From H111-94 sp034436045 (GTDB taxonomy: Bacteria; Chloroflexota; Ktedonobacteria; Ktedonobacterales; Ktedonobacteraceae), in contig DAOTVZ010000246.1 of NCBI GenBank assembly GCA_034436045.1, positions 1 to 8,915 of the forward strand: DNA of 8,915 nucleotides, written 5' to 3'. Positions 1 to 6,088 of the stretch are shown here, piece by piece. The stretch's first letter is position 1. Every line of letters begins with the position of its first letter. The notes under the pieces were generated by a model, which saw only the letters and a program-made list of their open reading frames with translations, was not told the DNA's origin and made no database searches. The translations under genes and the position numbers were made by a program.

Positions 1-127
1 GGCGAGCAGGGCAGATAAAGAAATTTTCCCCTGTAAGCGGCGCAGGCCCCATGTCGTAGGGGCGTGATGAATCACGCCCTGAGCGCGGAGCGGGGGGCGA
101 GCAGGGCGTGATGAATCACGCCCCTAC
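1..127. repeat. Cluster of REP-like palindromic repeats
   Basis: Two identical copies of GGGCGTGATGAATCACGCCC lie at 60-79 and 104-123. Each can fold into a 9-bp stem (GGGCGTGAT with ATCACGCCC) around a 2-base GA turn. The outer flanks mirror each other: GTAGGGGCGTGAT at 56-68 is the exact complement of ATCACGCCCCTAC at 115-127, so the pair also forms a larger inverted repeat. In addition, GGCGAGCAGGGC at 1-12 recurs exactly at 96-107, which suggests a longer array cut by the window edge. The unit directly touches the stop codon of the minus-strand gene at 127-798. Palindromes of this kind are typical of REP/MITE-like intergenic elements. A transcription-termination or mRNA 3'-end role is inferred only from position, because no T-run follows the hairpins. 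Confidence 0.75.
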
Positions 128-798
128 TACTCCTGTGGGGGGAGCGGTGTGGTCGGTGGGACGGTTGAAGCCTGTTCATTGGCGGGTGTGGCCTGCTGCC
201 CAGGGTAGGGCGGCATACCCTGATAGGGGGGTTGGCCGGGTTGTGGTGGATATGAATAGGGGTAAGGATAGGCACCATAGGGCGGGTATGGCTGGCCTGG
301 ATAGGGCATAGAGGGTGGCTGTTGCTGCACGTTGCCTCTGCCGATCAGCCCGCCGAGTGCGCCCAGACCGGCCCCCAGGCCAATGGCGAAGACCAGACCG
401 ATCAAGCCGCCGATGATGGCAGCGGCTATAATGAAGCCATTCGTGTAATGAAAAGGGATATTGGCCGCATTCACAAAGCCCTGCGCTGCATGCCGCACCC
501 TGTTAATCGTGGCGATATCCACAACAATGGTAGCGATGAAGCCCAGGATGCCCTGAAACACGCCGGTCAGCAGGCCCGCGAAGGTGCCCGTGCTGACCCT
601 ATGCGTTTGGCGCGCGGCAAAGAGGCCCGCCAGCAGGTAGAAAGCCAGCGCAATAAGGAACGCGAACAGTTCTAGCAGCAGGACAATCCCTGGATTTGAG
701 ACGCGCAGGATACCGGCCAGCACGGTCACAATGATTTGAATGATGCCCAAACTAATACCCCAGATCAATGCTTGTTTGAGAGCAGGATGCTTTTGCAT
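127..798 (-). CDS. Four-helix membrane protein with Pro/Tyr-rich C-terminal tail
   Basis: This is a 223-residue protein of no family I recognise. Four hydrophobic segments are visible, at about residues 9-31, 37-62, 72-96 and 120-152; the last is very Gly-rich. Arg/His residues between helices 2 and 3 (R63, H66, R67) suggest that this loop, the N-terminus and the C-terminus are cytoplasmic. Residues 158-223 form a low-complexity tail rich in Pro, Tyr, Gln and Gly, with repeated PYP and PGQP motifs and no charged clusters. Such tails occur on many bacterial membrane proteins and may mediate protein contacts. The start is supported by AGAGGA (809-814 on the complement) 10 bases upstream of ATG. 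The gene is transcribed away from the clp gene and its TAG stop touches the repeat cluster. A transporter or enzyme function cannot be assigned. Confidence 0.75.
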   Translation of the reverse strand: MQKHPALKQALIWGISLGIIQIIVTVLAGILRVSNPGIVLLLELFAFLIALAFYLLAGLFAARQTHRVSTGTFAGLLTGVFQGILGFIATIVVDIATINRVRHAAQGFVNAANIPFHYTNGFIIAAAIIGGLIGLVFAIGLGAGLGALGGLIGRGNVQQQPPSMPYPGQPYPPYGAYPYPYSYPPQPGQPPYQGMPPYPGQQATPANEQASTVPPTTPLPPQE

Positions 799-1139
799 AG
801 TAGCTTTATCCTCTTTCTCATCAACGGGCGGGAGCAGACGCGGTACCCCGATCCTCCCACCAATGTCGATGCGGGCAAATGCGGTGAACTGACCGCTACA
901 TTTATGCCCGTTCGTTCACTTTCCTTCTCTATCAGGTATCTTAGAATGCACAATACATAAGAACTTGTTTCTATGCTATGTACGTTTTCCTCTATTGTGC
1001 GGTTGTATGCTGATAGGCAAGCAGGCATGGTGATCGTACACAGGGTATCCCTCGCGGTTGCCTTGCTCGCTTCATCAATTCTGGCAAACGAGCCGAAAAA
1101 TGGGAATAAGGGCTATCGTGTGGACGTTATAAAGGGTGA
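799..1139. other. Divergent intergenic region, no gene supported
   Basis: This stretch separates the minus-strand membrane protein gene from the clp promoter. Apart from the ribosome binding site of the membrane gene (809-814) I see no convincing promoter for it. A loose dyad is present: GCACAATA at 948-955 pairs with TATTGTGC at 993-1000, and TACATA at 954-959 with TATGTA at 977-982. The two arms are unevenly spaced and the dyad could be chance. A reading frame of 87 codons on the minus strand (765-1028) overlaps the start of the membrane gene, resembles nothing, and is not called. Confidence 0.5.
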
Positions 1140-1166
1140 TTAGCAATCCCGCTTCATGAGTGCTAG
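1140..1166 (+). promoter_or_regulatory. CIRCE-like operator (probable HrcA site) upstream of clpE
   Basis: TTAGCAATC at 1140-1148 is followed by a 9-base spacer and GAGTGCTAG at 1158-1166. The known CIRCE element bound by the heat-shock repressor HrcA is TTAGCACTC-N9-GAGTGCTAA. By direct comparison the site here matches 16 of 18 defined positions with the exact 9-base spacer. Its right arm overlaps the proposed -35 box (1164-1169), the position expected for repression. The inference is that HrcA keeps the downstream Clp gene off until protein-folding stress. Clp ATPase genes in Bacillota are more usually controlled by CtsR; no CtsR-type heptad repeat (GGTCAAA) was seen here. Confidence 0.8.
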
Positions 1167-1192
1167 ACAACGCCGAAAAGGCGTGGTATAAT
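1164..1192 (+). promoter_or_regulatory. Sigma-70-type promoter of clpE
   Basis: TAGACA (1164-1169) and TATAAT (1187-1192) are separated by exactly 17 bases. The -35 box matches the consensus at five of six positions and the -10 box is perfect. A TG dinucleotide one base before the -10 (1184-1185) makes it an extended -10. The expected transcription start is near 1199, leaving a leader of roughly 68 bases before the ATG at 1268. The spacer also contains ACGCC-GAAAA-GGCGT (1170-1184), a 5-bp dyad that could be a second operator or coincidence. Confidence 0.8.
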
Positions 1193-1224
1193 CTTAGCAG
1201 TCGCCCGGCGAGTTTGCTAAAGAC

Positions 1225-1244
1225 AGATGCCCGGTGCGGCATCT
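1225..1244 (+). promoter_or_regulatory. Hairpin in the clpE mRNA leader
   Basis: AGATGCC (1225-1231) and GGCATCT (1238-1244) form a perfect 7-bp stem with a 6-base loop inside the predicted untranslated leader. It ends about 10 bases before the ribosome binding site, a GAGG core at 1254-1257 within AGCGAGGATA. It does not cover the binding site and has no following T-run, so it is neither an obvious thermosensor nor a terminator. A role in mRNA stability is possible but is inference. Confidence 0.4.
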
Positions 1245-1267
1245 TGAGAGAGCGAGGATAAGTACTA

Positions 1268-3502
1268 ATGAAATGTGAACGTTGTCAACGCAATCCTGCC
1301 CAGGTGCGTGTAGATCAGATCGTCGATGGGCGTCGGGAGCAACATTATCTCTGTCGGTCATGTGTCGATGAGTTGATGAACAGTGCCATGGAACAGATGG
1401 GCGGCATGGGATATGACCCCGAAAATCAACGTCCTCCCTTTGGTTTTGGCCCTAACTTTAATATGAATAATTCCGCTTCTGGTGTGAATGGTCGTAGTAC
1501 GGCAACCGCCCAGAAGACATCAAATAGTAAGACCCCGACCCTCGATCAGTATGGGCGTGACCTCACCGCCGAGGCGGCTGCAGGCAAACTTGACCCGGCT
1601 GCCGGGCGTGAACGTGAACTACGTCGTGTGATTACTGTATTGGGGCGTCGTCAGAAGAACAATCCGGTATTGATAGGTGAGCCGGGCGTCGGTAAGACTG
1701 CTATTGTAGAGGGTCTGGCGCGCCGCATTTACGAGGGCAATGTACCCGCGAATCTGCGTGGAAAGCGCATTGTGACCCTGAACATCGGTGGCATGGTGGC
1801 CGGGGCGATGTTCCGTGGTCAGTTTGAGCAGCGCATCAAATCCATTCTGGAAGAGTTGCGCAACGCTCCTGAAGTGATCGTCTTCATCGATGAACTGCAT
1901 ACCGTTGTCGGTGCGGGCGCGGCAGAGGGAGCGGTTGGCGCGAGTGATATGCTCAAACCGGCGCTGGCGCGTGGCGAACTGCGCTGTATCGGCGCGACCA
2001 CGCTGGACGAGTACCGTAAGCATATAGAGAAGGATGCCGCGCTGGAGCGCCGCTTCCAGCCGGTGATGGTCAGTGAGCCTTCGGTCGAAGAAGCCATCGA
2101 GATGCTGCGTGCTGTACGTGCTAACTACGAGGCGCATCACGGGGTAGGCATCACCGACGAGGCCATTGAGGCGGCGGTGAAGCTTTCTGACCGCTATATC
2201 AATGATCGCTTCTTGCCGGACAAGGCCATCGACGTGATGGACGAAGCCGGTTCGGCCCTGCGTCTTGAGGCTACCGAGAAGGGTATTATTAGCCCGGTGA
2301 TGATTGCTGACCTGGAGAAAGAACTGGCCGATATCCAGGCTCAGAAAGAGGCGGCGGCTAACGCTGAGGATTATGAGCGTGCCGCGCGTCTGCGTCAGCA
2401 AGAATTGCTTGTGCTGGAGAAGCTAGAGAAGGCTCGTACTGAGGTTGGTCAGGGCCTTGCGTTGCTGGTCACGCCGGAGCATATCGCGCATGTGGTGGAG
2501 AACTGGACGGGCGTGCCGGTGAGCCAGATGCTGGAAAACGAGCGCCAGAACCTGCGGCACCTGGAGGATGATCTGCGCAAGCATGTCATTGGTCAGGACG
2601 AGGCGATCAGCGCCGTAGCTCGTGCCATTCGTCGCTCGCGTGCCGGCCTGAAAGACCCCAAACGGCCCATCGGTTCCTTCCTGTTCCTGGGGCCGACCGG
2701 TGTCGGTAAGACCGAACTGGCGAAAGCGTTAGCGCGCGAACTGTTCGGTGGCGAGGATAACATCATTCGCCTTGACATGTCGGAGTACATGGAGCCGCAT
2801 ACTGTGTCGCGTCTGTTCGGTAGCCCTCCCGGCTATGTCGGCTATGACGAGGGTGGTCAGTTGACGGAGCAAGTGCGTCGTCGCCCGTATAGCGTCGTCC
2901 TGCTGGACGAGGTTGAGAAGGCGCATCCAGAAGTCTTCAACGCGCTGTTGCAGATCATGGATGATGGGCGTCTGACGGATGGTCAGGGCCGCACGGTGGA
3001 CTTCAAGAACACCATTCTCATCATGACCAGTAACGTGGGGAGCGCCGAATTGAAACGCGCCTCGCGCATCGGCTTCTCGGCCAATCACGAGGATCGCGAC
3101 GATCAACATAAGGAGTTGCAGGCGAAGGCGATGGATGCGCTCAAGCGCACCTTCCGACCGGAATTCATCAACCGTATCGACCAGATCGTGGTCTTCCATG
3201 CGCTGGGCAAGACGGAACTGTATCGCATTGTCGATCTGCTGCTCGACCAGGTGCGCGCGCGCCTGAGCGAACAGGGCATTCAACTGGTCGTCGATGATGC
3301 TGCGCGTGACTTCTTGCTGAAGGAAGGTTTCGACGAGGAGTATGGTGCGCGTCCACTGCGCCGTGCCATCCAGAGCTACGTCGATGACGCGCTGGCTGAC
3401 GCGCTCCTGGCCGGTGAGATCGCTCCTGGCAAGACTGCTCTGGTAACGGTAAGTGATGACAAGATTGTCGTTCGCCAGCAGGAGCCGGTACACGTTGCAT
3501 AA
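1268..3502 (+). CDS. clpE: ClpE-like ATP-dependent Clp protease ATP-binding subunit
   Basis: This is a 744-residue Hsp100 AAA+ unfoldase that would thread substrates into the ClpP peptidase in the cytoplasm. The N-terminus is a zinc-finger pattern, C3-x2-C6-x22-C29-x2-C32, as in ClpE and McsA, in place of the usual Clp-N repeat domain. A Gly/Asn/Ser-rich linker (about 43-90) follows. AAA-1 shows Walker A GEPGVGKT (137-144), Walker B VIVFIDE (203-209), sensor IGATT (241-245) and arginine finger R261/R262. A UVR-type middle segment lies near 350-390. AAA-2 shows GPTGVGKT (475-482), VVLLDE (543-548), pore loop GYVG (522-525), TSN (587-589), arginine finger R636 and sensor-2 GARPLRR (693-699). 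The IGF triplet (601-603) is the ClpP-docking loop. Pore loop 1 has F182 where Tyr is common. The gene is likely monocistronic, bounded by a CIRCE promoter and a strong terminator. ClpC-like naming is the main alternative. Confidence 0.93.
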   Translation: MKCERCQRNPAQVRVDQIVDGRREQHYLCRSCVDELMNSAMEQMGGMGYDPENQRPPFGFGPNFNMNNSASGVNGRSTATAQKTSNSKTPTLDQYGRDLTAEAAAGKLDPAAGRERELRRVITVLGRRQKNNPVLIGEPGVGKTAIVEGLARRIYEGNVPANLRGKRIVTLNIGGMVAGAMFRGQFEQRIKSILEELRNAPEVIVFIDELHTVVGAGAAEGAVGASDMLKPALARGELRCIGATTLDEYRKHIEKDAALERRFQPVMVSEPSVEEAIEMLRAVRANYEAHHGVGITDEAIEAAVKLSDRYINDRFLPDKAIDVMDEAGSALRLEATEKGIISPVMIADLEKELADIQAQKEAAANAEDYERAARLRQQELLVLEKLEKARTEVGQGLALLVTPEHIAHVVENWTGVPVSQMLENERQNLRHLEDDLRKHVIGQDEAISAVARAIRRSRAGLKDPKRPIGSFLFLGPTGVGKTELAKALARELFGGEDNIIRLDMSEYMEPHTVSRLFGSPPGYVGYDEGGQLTEQVRRRPYSVVLLDEVEKAHPEVFNALLQIMDDGRLTDGQGRTVDFKNTILIMTSNVGSAELKRASRIGFSANHEDRDDQHKELQAKAMDALKRTFRPEFINRIDQIVVFHALGKTELYRIVDLLLDQVRARLSEQGIQLVVDDAARDFLLKEGFDEEYGARPLRRAIQSYVDDALADALLAGEIAPGKTALVTVSDDKIVVRQQEPVHVA

Positions 3503-3515
3503 GATAAGCTAAAAA

Positions 3516-3557
3516 ATAGAAAAATACCCTGGGTCATGGCTCAGGGTATTTTTCTAT
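3516..3557. terminator. Bidirectional intrinsic terminator between convergent genes
   Basis: The arms ATAGAAAAATACCCTG (3516-3531) and CAGGGTATTTTTCTAT (3542-3557) are perfect complements of 16 bp around a 10-base loop. The GC-rich core CCCTG/CAGGG is followed by a run of T on either strand, so it should stop transcription in both directions. It starts 13 bases after the clpE stop and lies 5 bases beyond the stop of the minus-strand gene at 3563, so both transcripts share it. Confidence 0.92.
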
Positions 3558-3562
3558 ATCAA

Positions 3563-4177
3563 TTAGTATTTGCGCGGGAACTGATAGTTGTCGTACCAGT
3601 TGTTGGAAGCGGGCGCTACGCCAGTCTGTGGAAAGCCGGTGATGGTGGTGCCGTTGCCGGAAGCGGCGGGCGTGTTGCTGATGGTAATGGCGGTTGTGGT
3701 TGGTATTGGCGCGAAAGTCGGTGTCGGTGCCGGGGTACTCTGTGTGACGAACTGGTTGATGTCTACCTTGCCACAGGCTACTGTCGGGCCGGTGGCGCTT
3801 CTCCCCGCGTGAACATCGACCCAGACGCCTTTCTGCACGGCGAGGGCCAGGTTGGAGAAACTGAGCGTGCCAGAAAGAGTACCATTGCTATCAGCAGTCA
3901 CGCTGTTGAATGTCTTTAGCACGGGGCCGCCGCACTGTCCGGCGTCCAGCGTGATAACGTAAGGTACTTTGGCGGCCAGCCCTTGCAGGTTGATCAGCAA
4001 GTAGCCTCCGTTGCCTTGTGTCTGGGGCACGATCTGAGCCGAGCCACTGGCATTCACGCTACCGATACCACTCAGCAGCCCGTTTCCGGCCTTCATGAGA
4101 AAGCTGGGGAGAAAAAGGAAAATAAAGAGGACGACCACGATAGCGAGGCCGAGCAGGCGAAAAATAAAGCGAAGCAT
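3563..4177 (-). CDS. Membrane-anchored extracytoplasmic protein with CHRD-like domain
   Basis: This is a 204-residue protein of unknown function. The chosen ATG at 4177 follows GGGAGGGAACG, an excellent ribosome binding site; a start nine codons further out (4204) is open but has no such site. Residues 1-27 are a short basic stretch (R3, R7) followed by about 20 hydrophobic residues, fitting an uncleaved signal anchor or signal peptide. Residues 55-140 are predicted beta-rich, with a pattern reminiscent of CHRD-type domains (motifs VTADSNGTLSGTL at 93-105 and VWVDVHAG at 118-125). Two cysteines, C82 and C135, could form a disulfide outside the membrane. A Thr/Pro-rich linker (145-180) leads to an aromatic C-terminus ending PRKY. 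FPQTG (182-186) resembles a sortase motif, but no membrane helix follows it. The gene converges on clpE and shares its terminator. CHRD assignment is tentative. Confidence 0.72.
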   Translation of the reverse strand: MLRFIFRLLGLAIVVVLFIFLFLPSFLMKAGNGLLSGIGSVNASGSAQIVPQTQGNGGYLLINLQGLAAKVPYVITLDAGQCGGPVLKTFNSVTADSNGTLSGTLSFSNLALAVQKGVWVDVHAGRSATGPTVACGKVDINQFVTQSTPAPTPTFAPIPTTTAITISNTPAASGNGTTITGFPQTGVAPASNNWYDNYQFPRKY

Positions 4178-4224
4178 CGTTCCCTCCCGTGCAATACGAC
4201 ACAATCTCTGCTGTATGCTATATC

Positions 4225-4254
4225 ATTATATGTCAAGCTGGGGCAGATCAACAA
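4225..4254 (-). promoter_or_regulatory. Candidate promoter for the CHRD-like protein gene
   Basis: On the minus strand a perfect TATAAT -10 box (complement of 4225-4230) lies 47 bases before the chosen start codon. The best -35 with normal spacing is TTGTTG (complement of 4249-4254, 18-base spacer), matching only three of six consensus positions. A perfect TTGACA directly touches the TATAAT, which is too close to be its own -35. The -10 is good and the -35 is weak. Confidence 0.4.
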
Positions 4255-4312
4255 GGGCACGGTGAATGGCCTCTACCTCATCTTTCAGACCTGAAATTCC
4301 TCTCTCAATTCA

Positions 4313-4325
4313 TCATCACGCCCCT
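4313..4325 (-). repeat. Half-copy of the palindromic repeat at a gene 3' end
   Basis: Read on the minus strand, this is AGGGGCGTGATGA, identical over 13 bases to 58-70 in the first repeat copy of the window. Similarity extends to 15 of 16 bases if the CG preceding it on that strand (CG, then C in place of T) is included. The second palindrome arm is missing. It supplies the last two codons and the TGA stop of the isomerase gene. It looks like the remnant of an element that landed at, or recombined into, the 3' end of that gene. Confidence 0.5.
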
Positions 4326-5299
4326 GCGGAATGTCTATAGGAGCGCATAGCCGTCAGATAGGCCAGGCTGGCGGCTAGCTGTTGCTCTTCATAGGTAATG
4401 ATGGCCTGCGCCGACTCGCCGCGTTCAAATGGTGTGCGCCAGTCACCCATCGGTCGGGCATTGGCCTGCACGAAATGCCAGACGTGAGCAAAGTGAGCCG
4501 CCGAGCGCGTGGGATACTCAGGCCAGTAATCATCGGCCAGTACGCGAATGTGGCGTGCCTCCAGCGCTCCCAACTCGATTGAGAGAGGCGCGTCTGGACA
4601 GACTTCAGAGAATAGAGTGAACAGCGCGGGAAAGTTAATGACGCCTTGACCCAGCGGGCAACGCACGAGCCGATAGCCCTCTTCGCTCAGAAAGATCATG
4701 TAATCTTTTAGATGCACATCTTTCACATAGGGTGCGACTCTGCGGGCAAAATCCAGTGGCTCCTCCGCCGTCGCCAGTGGATTGCCCGTATCGAGCGTAA
4801 TGCCAAAGTGGGGTGAACCGATGGACTCGCATAGCCAGAGCAACTCTTCCGAAGCCATGTCCTGGTGATTTTCTACTGACAGGTTGATGCCGCGCTGCTC
4901 CGCTGTGGTAGTAGCCTGTCGCAACGACGCCAGTACCTCCTGCAAAAACGTTTGCCAGCGACCGGCCAGGGGCCGCCGATCACCGCCGATTTTCGCCCCA
5001 CCGACGACAGTGCGCACCGTGAGCGCTCCTAGCTGCACACCCAGGTCGATGGCCTGAGCGAGTGCCTCTGGTTGATAGCCGCTGGTGGCGAGCGTGATAA
5101 ACAGTCCATGCTCTTGAGCATAGTGTGCCACCGCCGCTACATCCTGACCTTGCATCAATGATGCGGGCATTTCTACACCACTAAGACCGACCGCCAGCGC
5201 CCGTTCCATCAATTGTAGCGGTGAGAGGGGCGCGCGGCCCGACTGTGGGTACAGGCCCATGCTAAACATAGTTCCATACATAGAGAGTCCGATGCGCAT
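4316..5299 (-). CDS. Sugar phosphate isomerase/epimerase-like TIM-barrel protein
   Basis: This is a 327-residue cytoplasmic protein of the xylose isomerase-like (AP endonuclease 2) superfamily, whose members isomerise or epimerise sugars, or act on related polyols, using a divalent metal. The typical metal and catalytic residues are in the expected order: E143 in SVENHQD, D170 in ITLDTGNP, H196 in VKDVHLKDY, and E242 in LSIELGAL. PLGQGVINF (215-223) is the common GxGxxxF-type loop before the sixth or seventh strand. The N-terminus MRIGLSMYGT fits the first beta strand. An AAGGG site lies 7 bases upstream of ATG. It starts 21 bases after the stop of the dehydrogenase gene, so the two are probably one operon. 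The exact substrate cannot be read from the sequence; a sugar-acid or rare-sugar substrate is inferred from the neighbour. The C-terminal AGA residues and stop codon are encoded by repeat-like sequence. Confidence 0.85.
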   Translation of the reverse strand: MRIGLSMYGTMFSMGLYPQSGRAPLSPLQLMERALAVGLSGVEMPASLMQGQDVAAVAHYAQEHGLFITLATSGYQPEALAQAIDLGVQLGALTVRTVVGGAKIGGDRRPLAGRWQTFLQEVLASLRQATTTAEQRGINLSVENHQDMASEELLWLCESIGSPHFGITLDTGNPLATAEEPLDFARRVAPYVKDVHLKDYMIFLSEEGYRLVRCPLGQGVINFPALFTLFSEVCPDAPLSIELGALEARHIRVLADDYWPEYPTRSAAHFAHVWHFVQANARPMGDWRTPFERGESAQAIITYEEQQLAASLAYLTAMRSYRHSAGA

Positions 5300-5320
5300 A
5301 TTCCTACCCTTTCAGAGATG

Positions 5321-6088
5321 TCACTCAGCCGTCCAGCCGCCATCAACCACCAGCGCTGAGCCGGTCATGAAACTGGATGCCTCGGAGGCCAGGAAAACGA
5401 TCACGCCCGCCAGTTCGCGCGGTTGACCCCAGCGCCCTAGAGGAATATGGTTTAGAAAGAACTGATTGGCCTCTGGATTATTCATGACCGGCGTATTGAG
5501 TTCGGTCGCAAAAGGGCCAGGACAGAGCGCGTTGACGGTAATGTTGTCAGCCGCCAGTTCCAGTGCCAGTACCTTCGTCAACTGAATCACGCCGCCCTTG
5601 CTAGAACAGTACGCGCTCCGCTCAGGCAATGCCGTGAGGCCCAGCATGGAGGCGACGTTAATGATGCGCCCGAAATGCCGCTGTTTCATATGTGGAACAA
5701 CCGCTTTAGCACACAGAAAAGGTGCCTTCAGATTCGTATGTTGCACCAGGTCCCAACTGGCCTCGTCGAAGACCTCAACAGGCTTGCGAATATTAATACC
5801 GGCATTATTGATCAGAATATCAATCTGCCCAAACTCCTGCATAGTCGTCGCCACCATCTGTTCAATCTGTTGTGCCTCGGTCACGTCGGCAACAAGCCCC
5901 AATGCGCGCTGACCGGTAGCCCCGGCAATCTTCGTGGCCGCCGCCTGCACGCTCTCCTGCTGGCGGCCCGTGACGACGACGCTGGCACCAGCCTCGGCCA
6001 GTGCGTTCGCCATCACAAAGCCCAGACCGCGTGTGCCTCCGGTGATCAGGGCCACACGTCCATCTAACTTAAATAGTTCCAATGACAT
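5321..6088 (-). CDS. Short-chain dehydrogenase/reductase, gluconate 5-dehydrogenase/KduD type
   Basis: This is a 255-residue classical SDR oxidoreductase, full length for the family. The Rossmann cofactor motif TGGTRGLG is at 16-23, D68 in ADVT, NNAG at 94-97, N119, and the catalytic S147, Y160 and K164 (YxxxK) are all present. The C-terminal block GRWGQPRELAGVIVFLAS (218-235) and VDGGW (248-252) match the sugar-acid branch that includes gluconate 5-dehydrogenase and 2-keto-3-deoxygluconate dehydrogenase KduD. R42 after the second strand hints at, but does not prove, NADP use. It is the first gene of a two-gene operon with the isomerase/epimerase, consistent with oxidation and isomerisation steps in sugar or uronate use. 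The ribosome binding site is a perfect AGGAGG (complement of 6102-6107), but it sits 13 bases from the ATG, longer than usual. No alternative start fits better. Substrate is unproven. Confidence 0.88.
   Translation of the reverse strand: MSLELFKLDGRVALITGGTRGLGFVMANALAEAGASVVVTGRQQESVQAAATKIAGATGQRALGLVADVTEAQQIEQMVATTMQEFGQIDILINNAGINIRKPVEVFDEASWDLVQHTNLKAPFLCAKAVVPHMKQRHFGRIINVASMLGLTALPERSAYCSSKGGVIQLTKVLALELAADNITVNALCPGPFATELNTPVMNNPEANQFFLNHIPLGRWGQPRELAGVIVFLASEASSFMTGSALVVDGGWTAE

Noticed and set aside
765..1028. 87-codon open frame on the minus strand overlapping the start of the membrane protein gene
   Set aside because: It overlaps a well-supported start in another frame, has no clear ribosome binding site, and its protein shows no recognisable domain pattern.
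1619..2401. 260-codon open frame antisense to the clp gene
   Set aside because: It lies wholly opposite a complete AAA-1 domain with intact motifs, and long antisense frames are common opposite GC-rich genes.
3600..3640. FPQTG as a sortase anchoring signal
   Set aside because: No hydrophobic segment or basic tail follows it and the protein already has an N-terminal anchor.
4178..4204. Upstream ATG giving a 213-residue version of the CHRD-like protein
   Set aside because: The extra nine residues (including Cys) are not signal-like, and the GGGAGGG ribosome binding site fits only the ATG at 4177.
4283..4296. TTTCAG-AC-CTGAAA palindrome downstream of the isomerase gene as a terminator
   Set aside because: The stem is only 6 bp with a 2-base turn, and no T-run follows on the minus strand.
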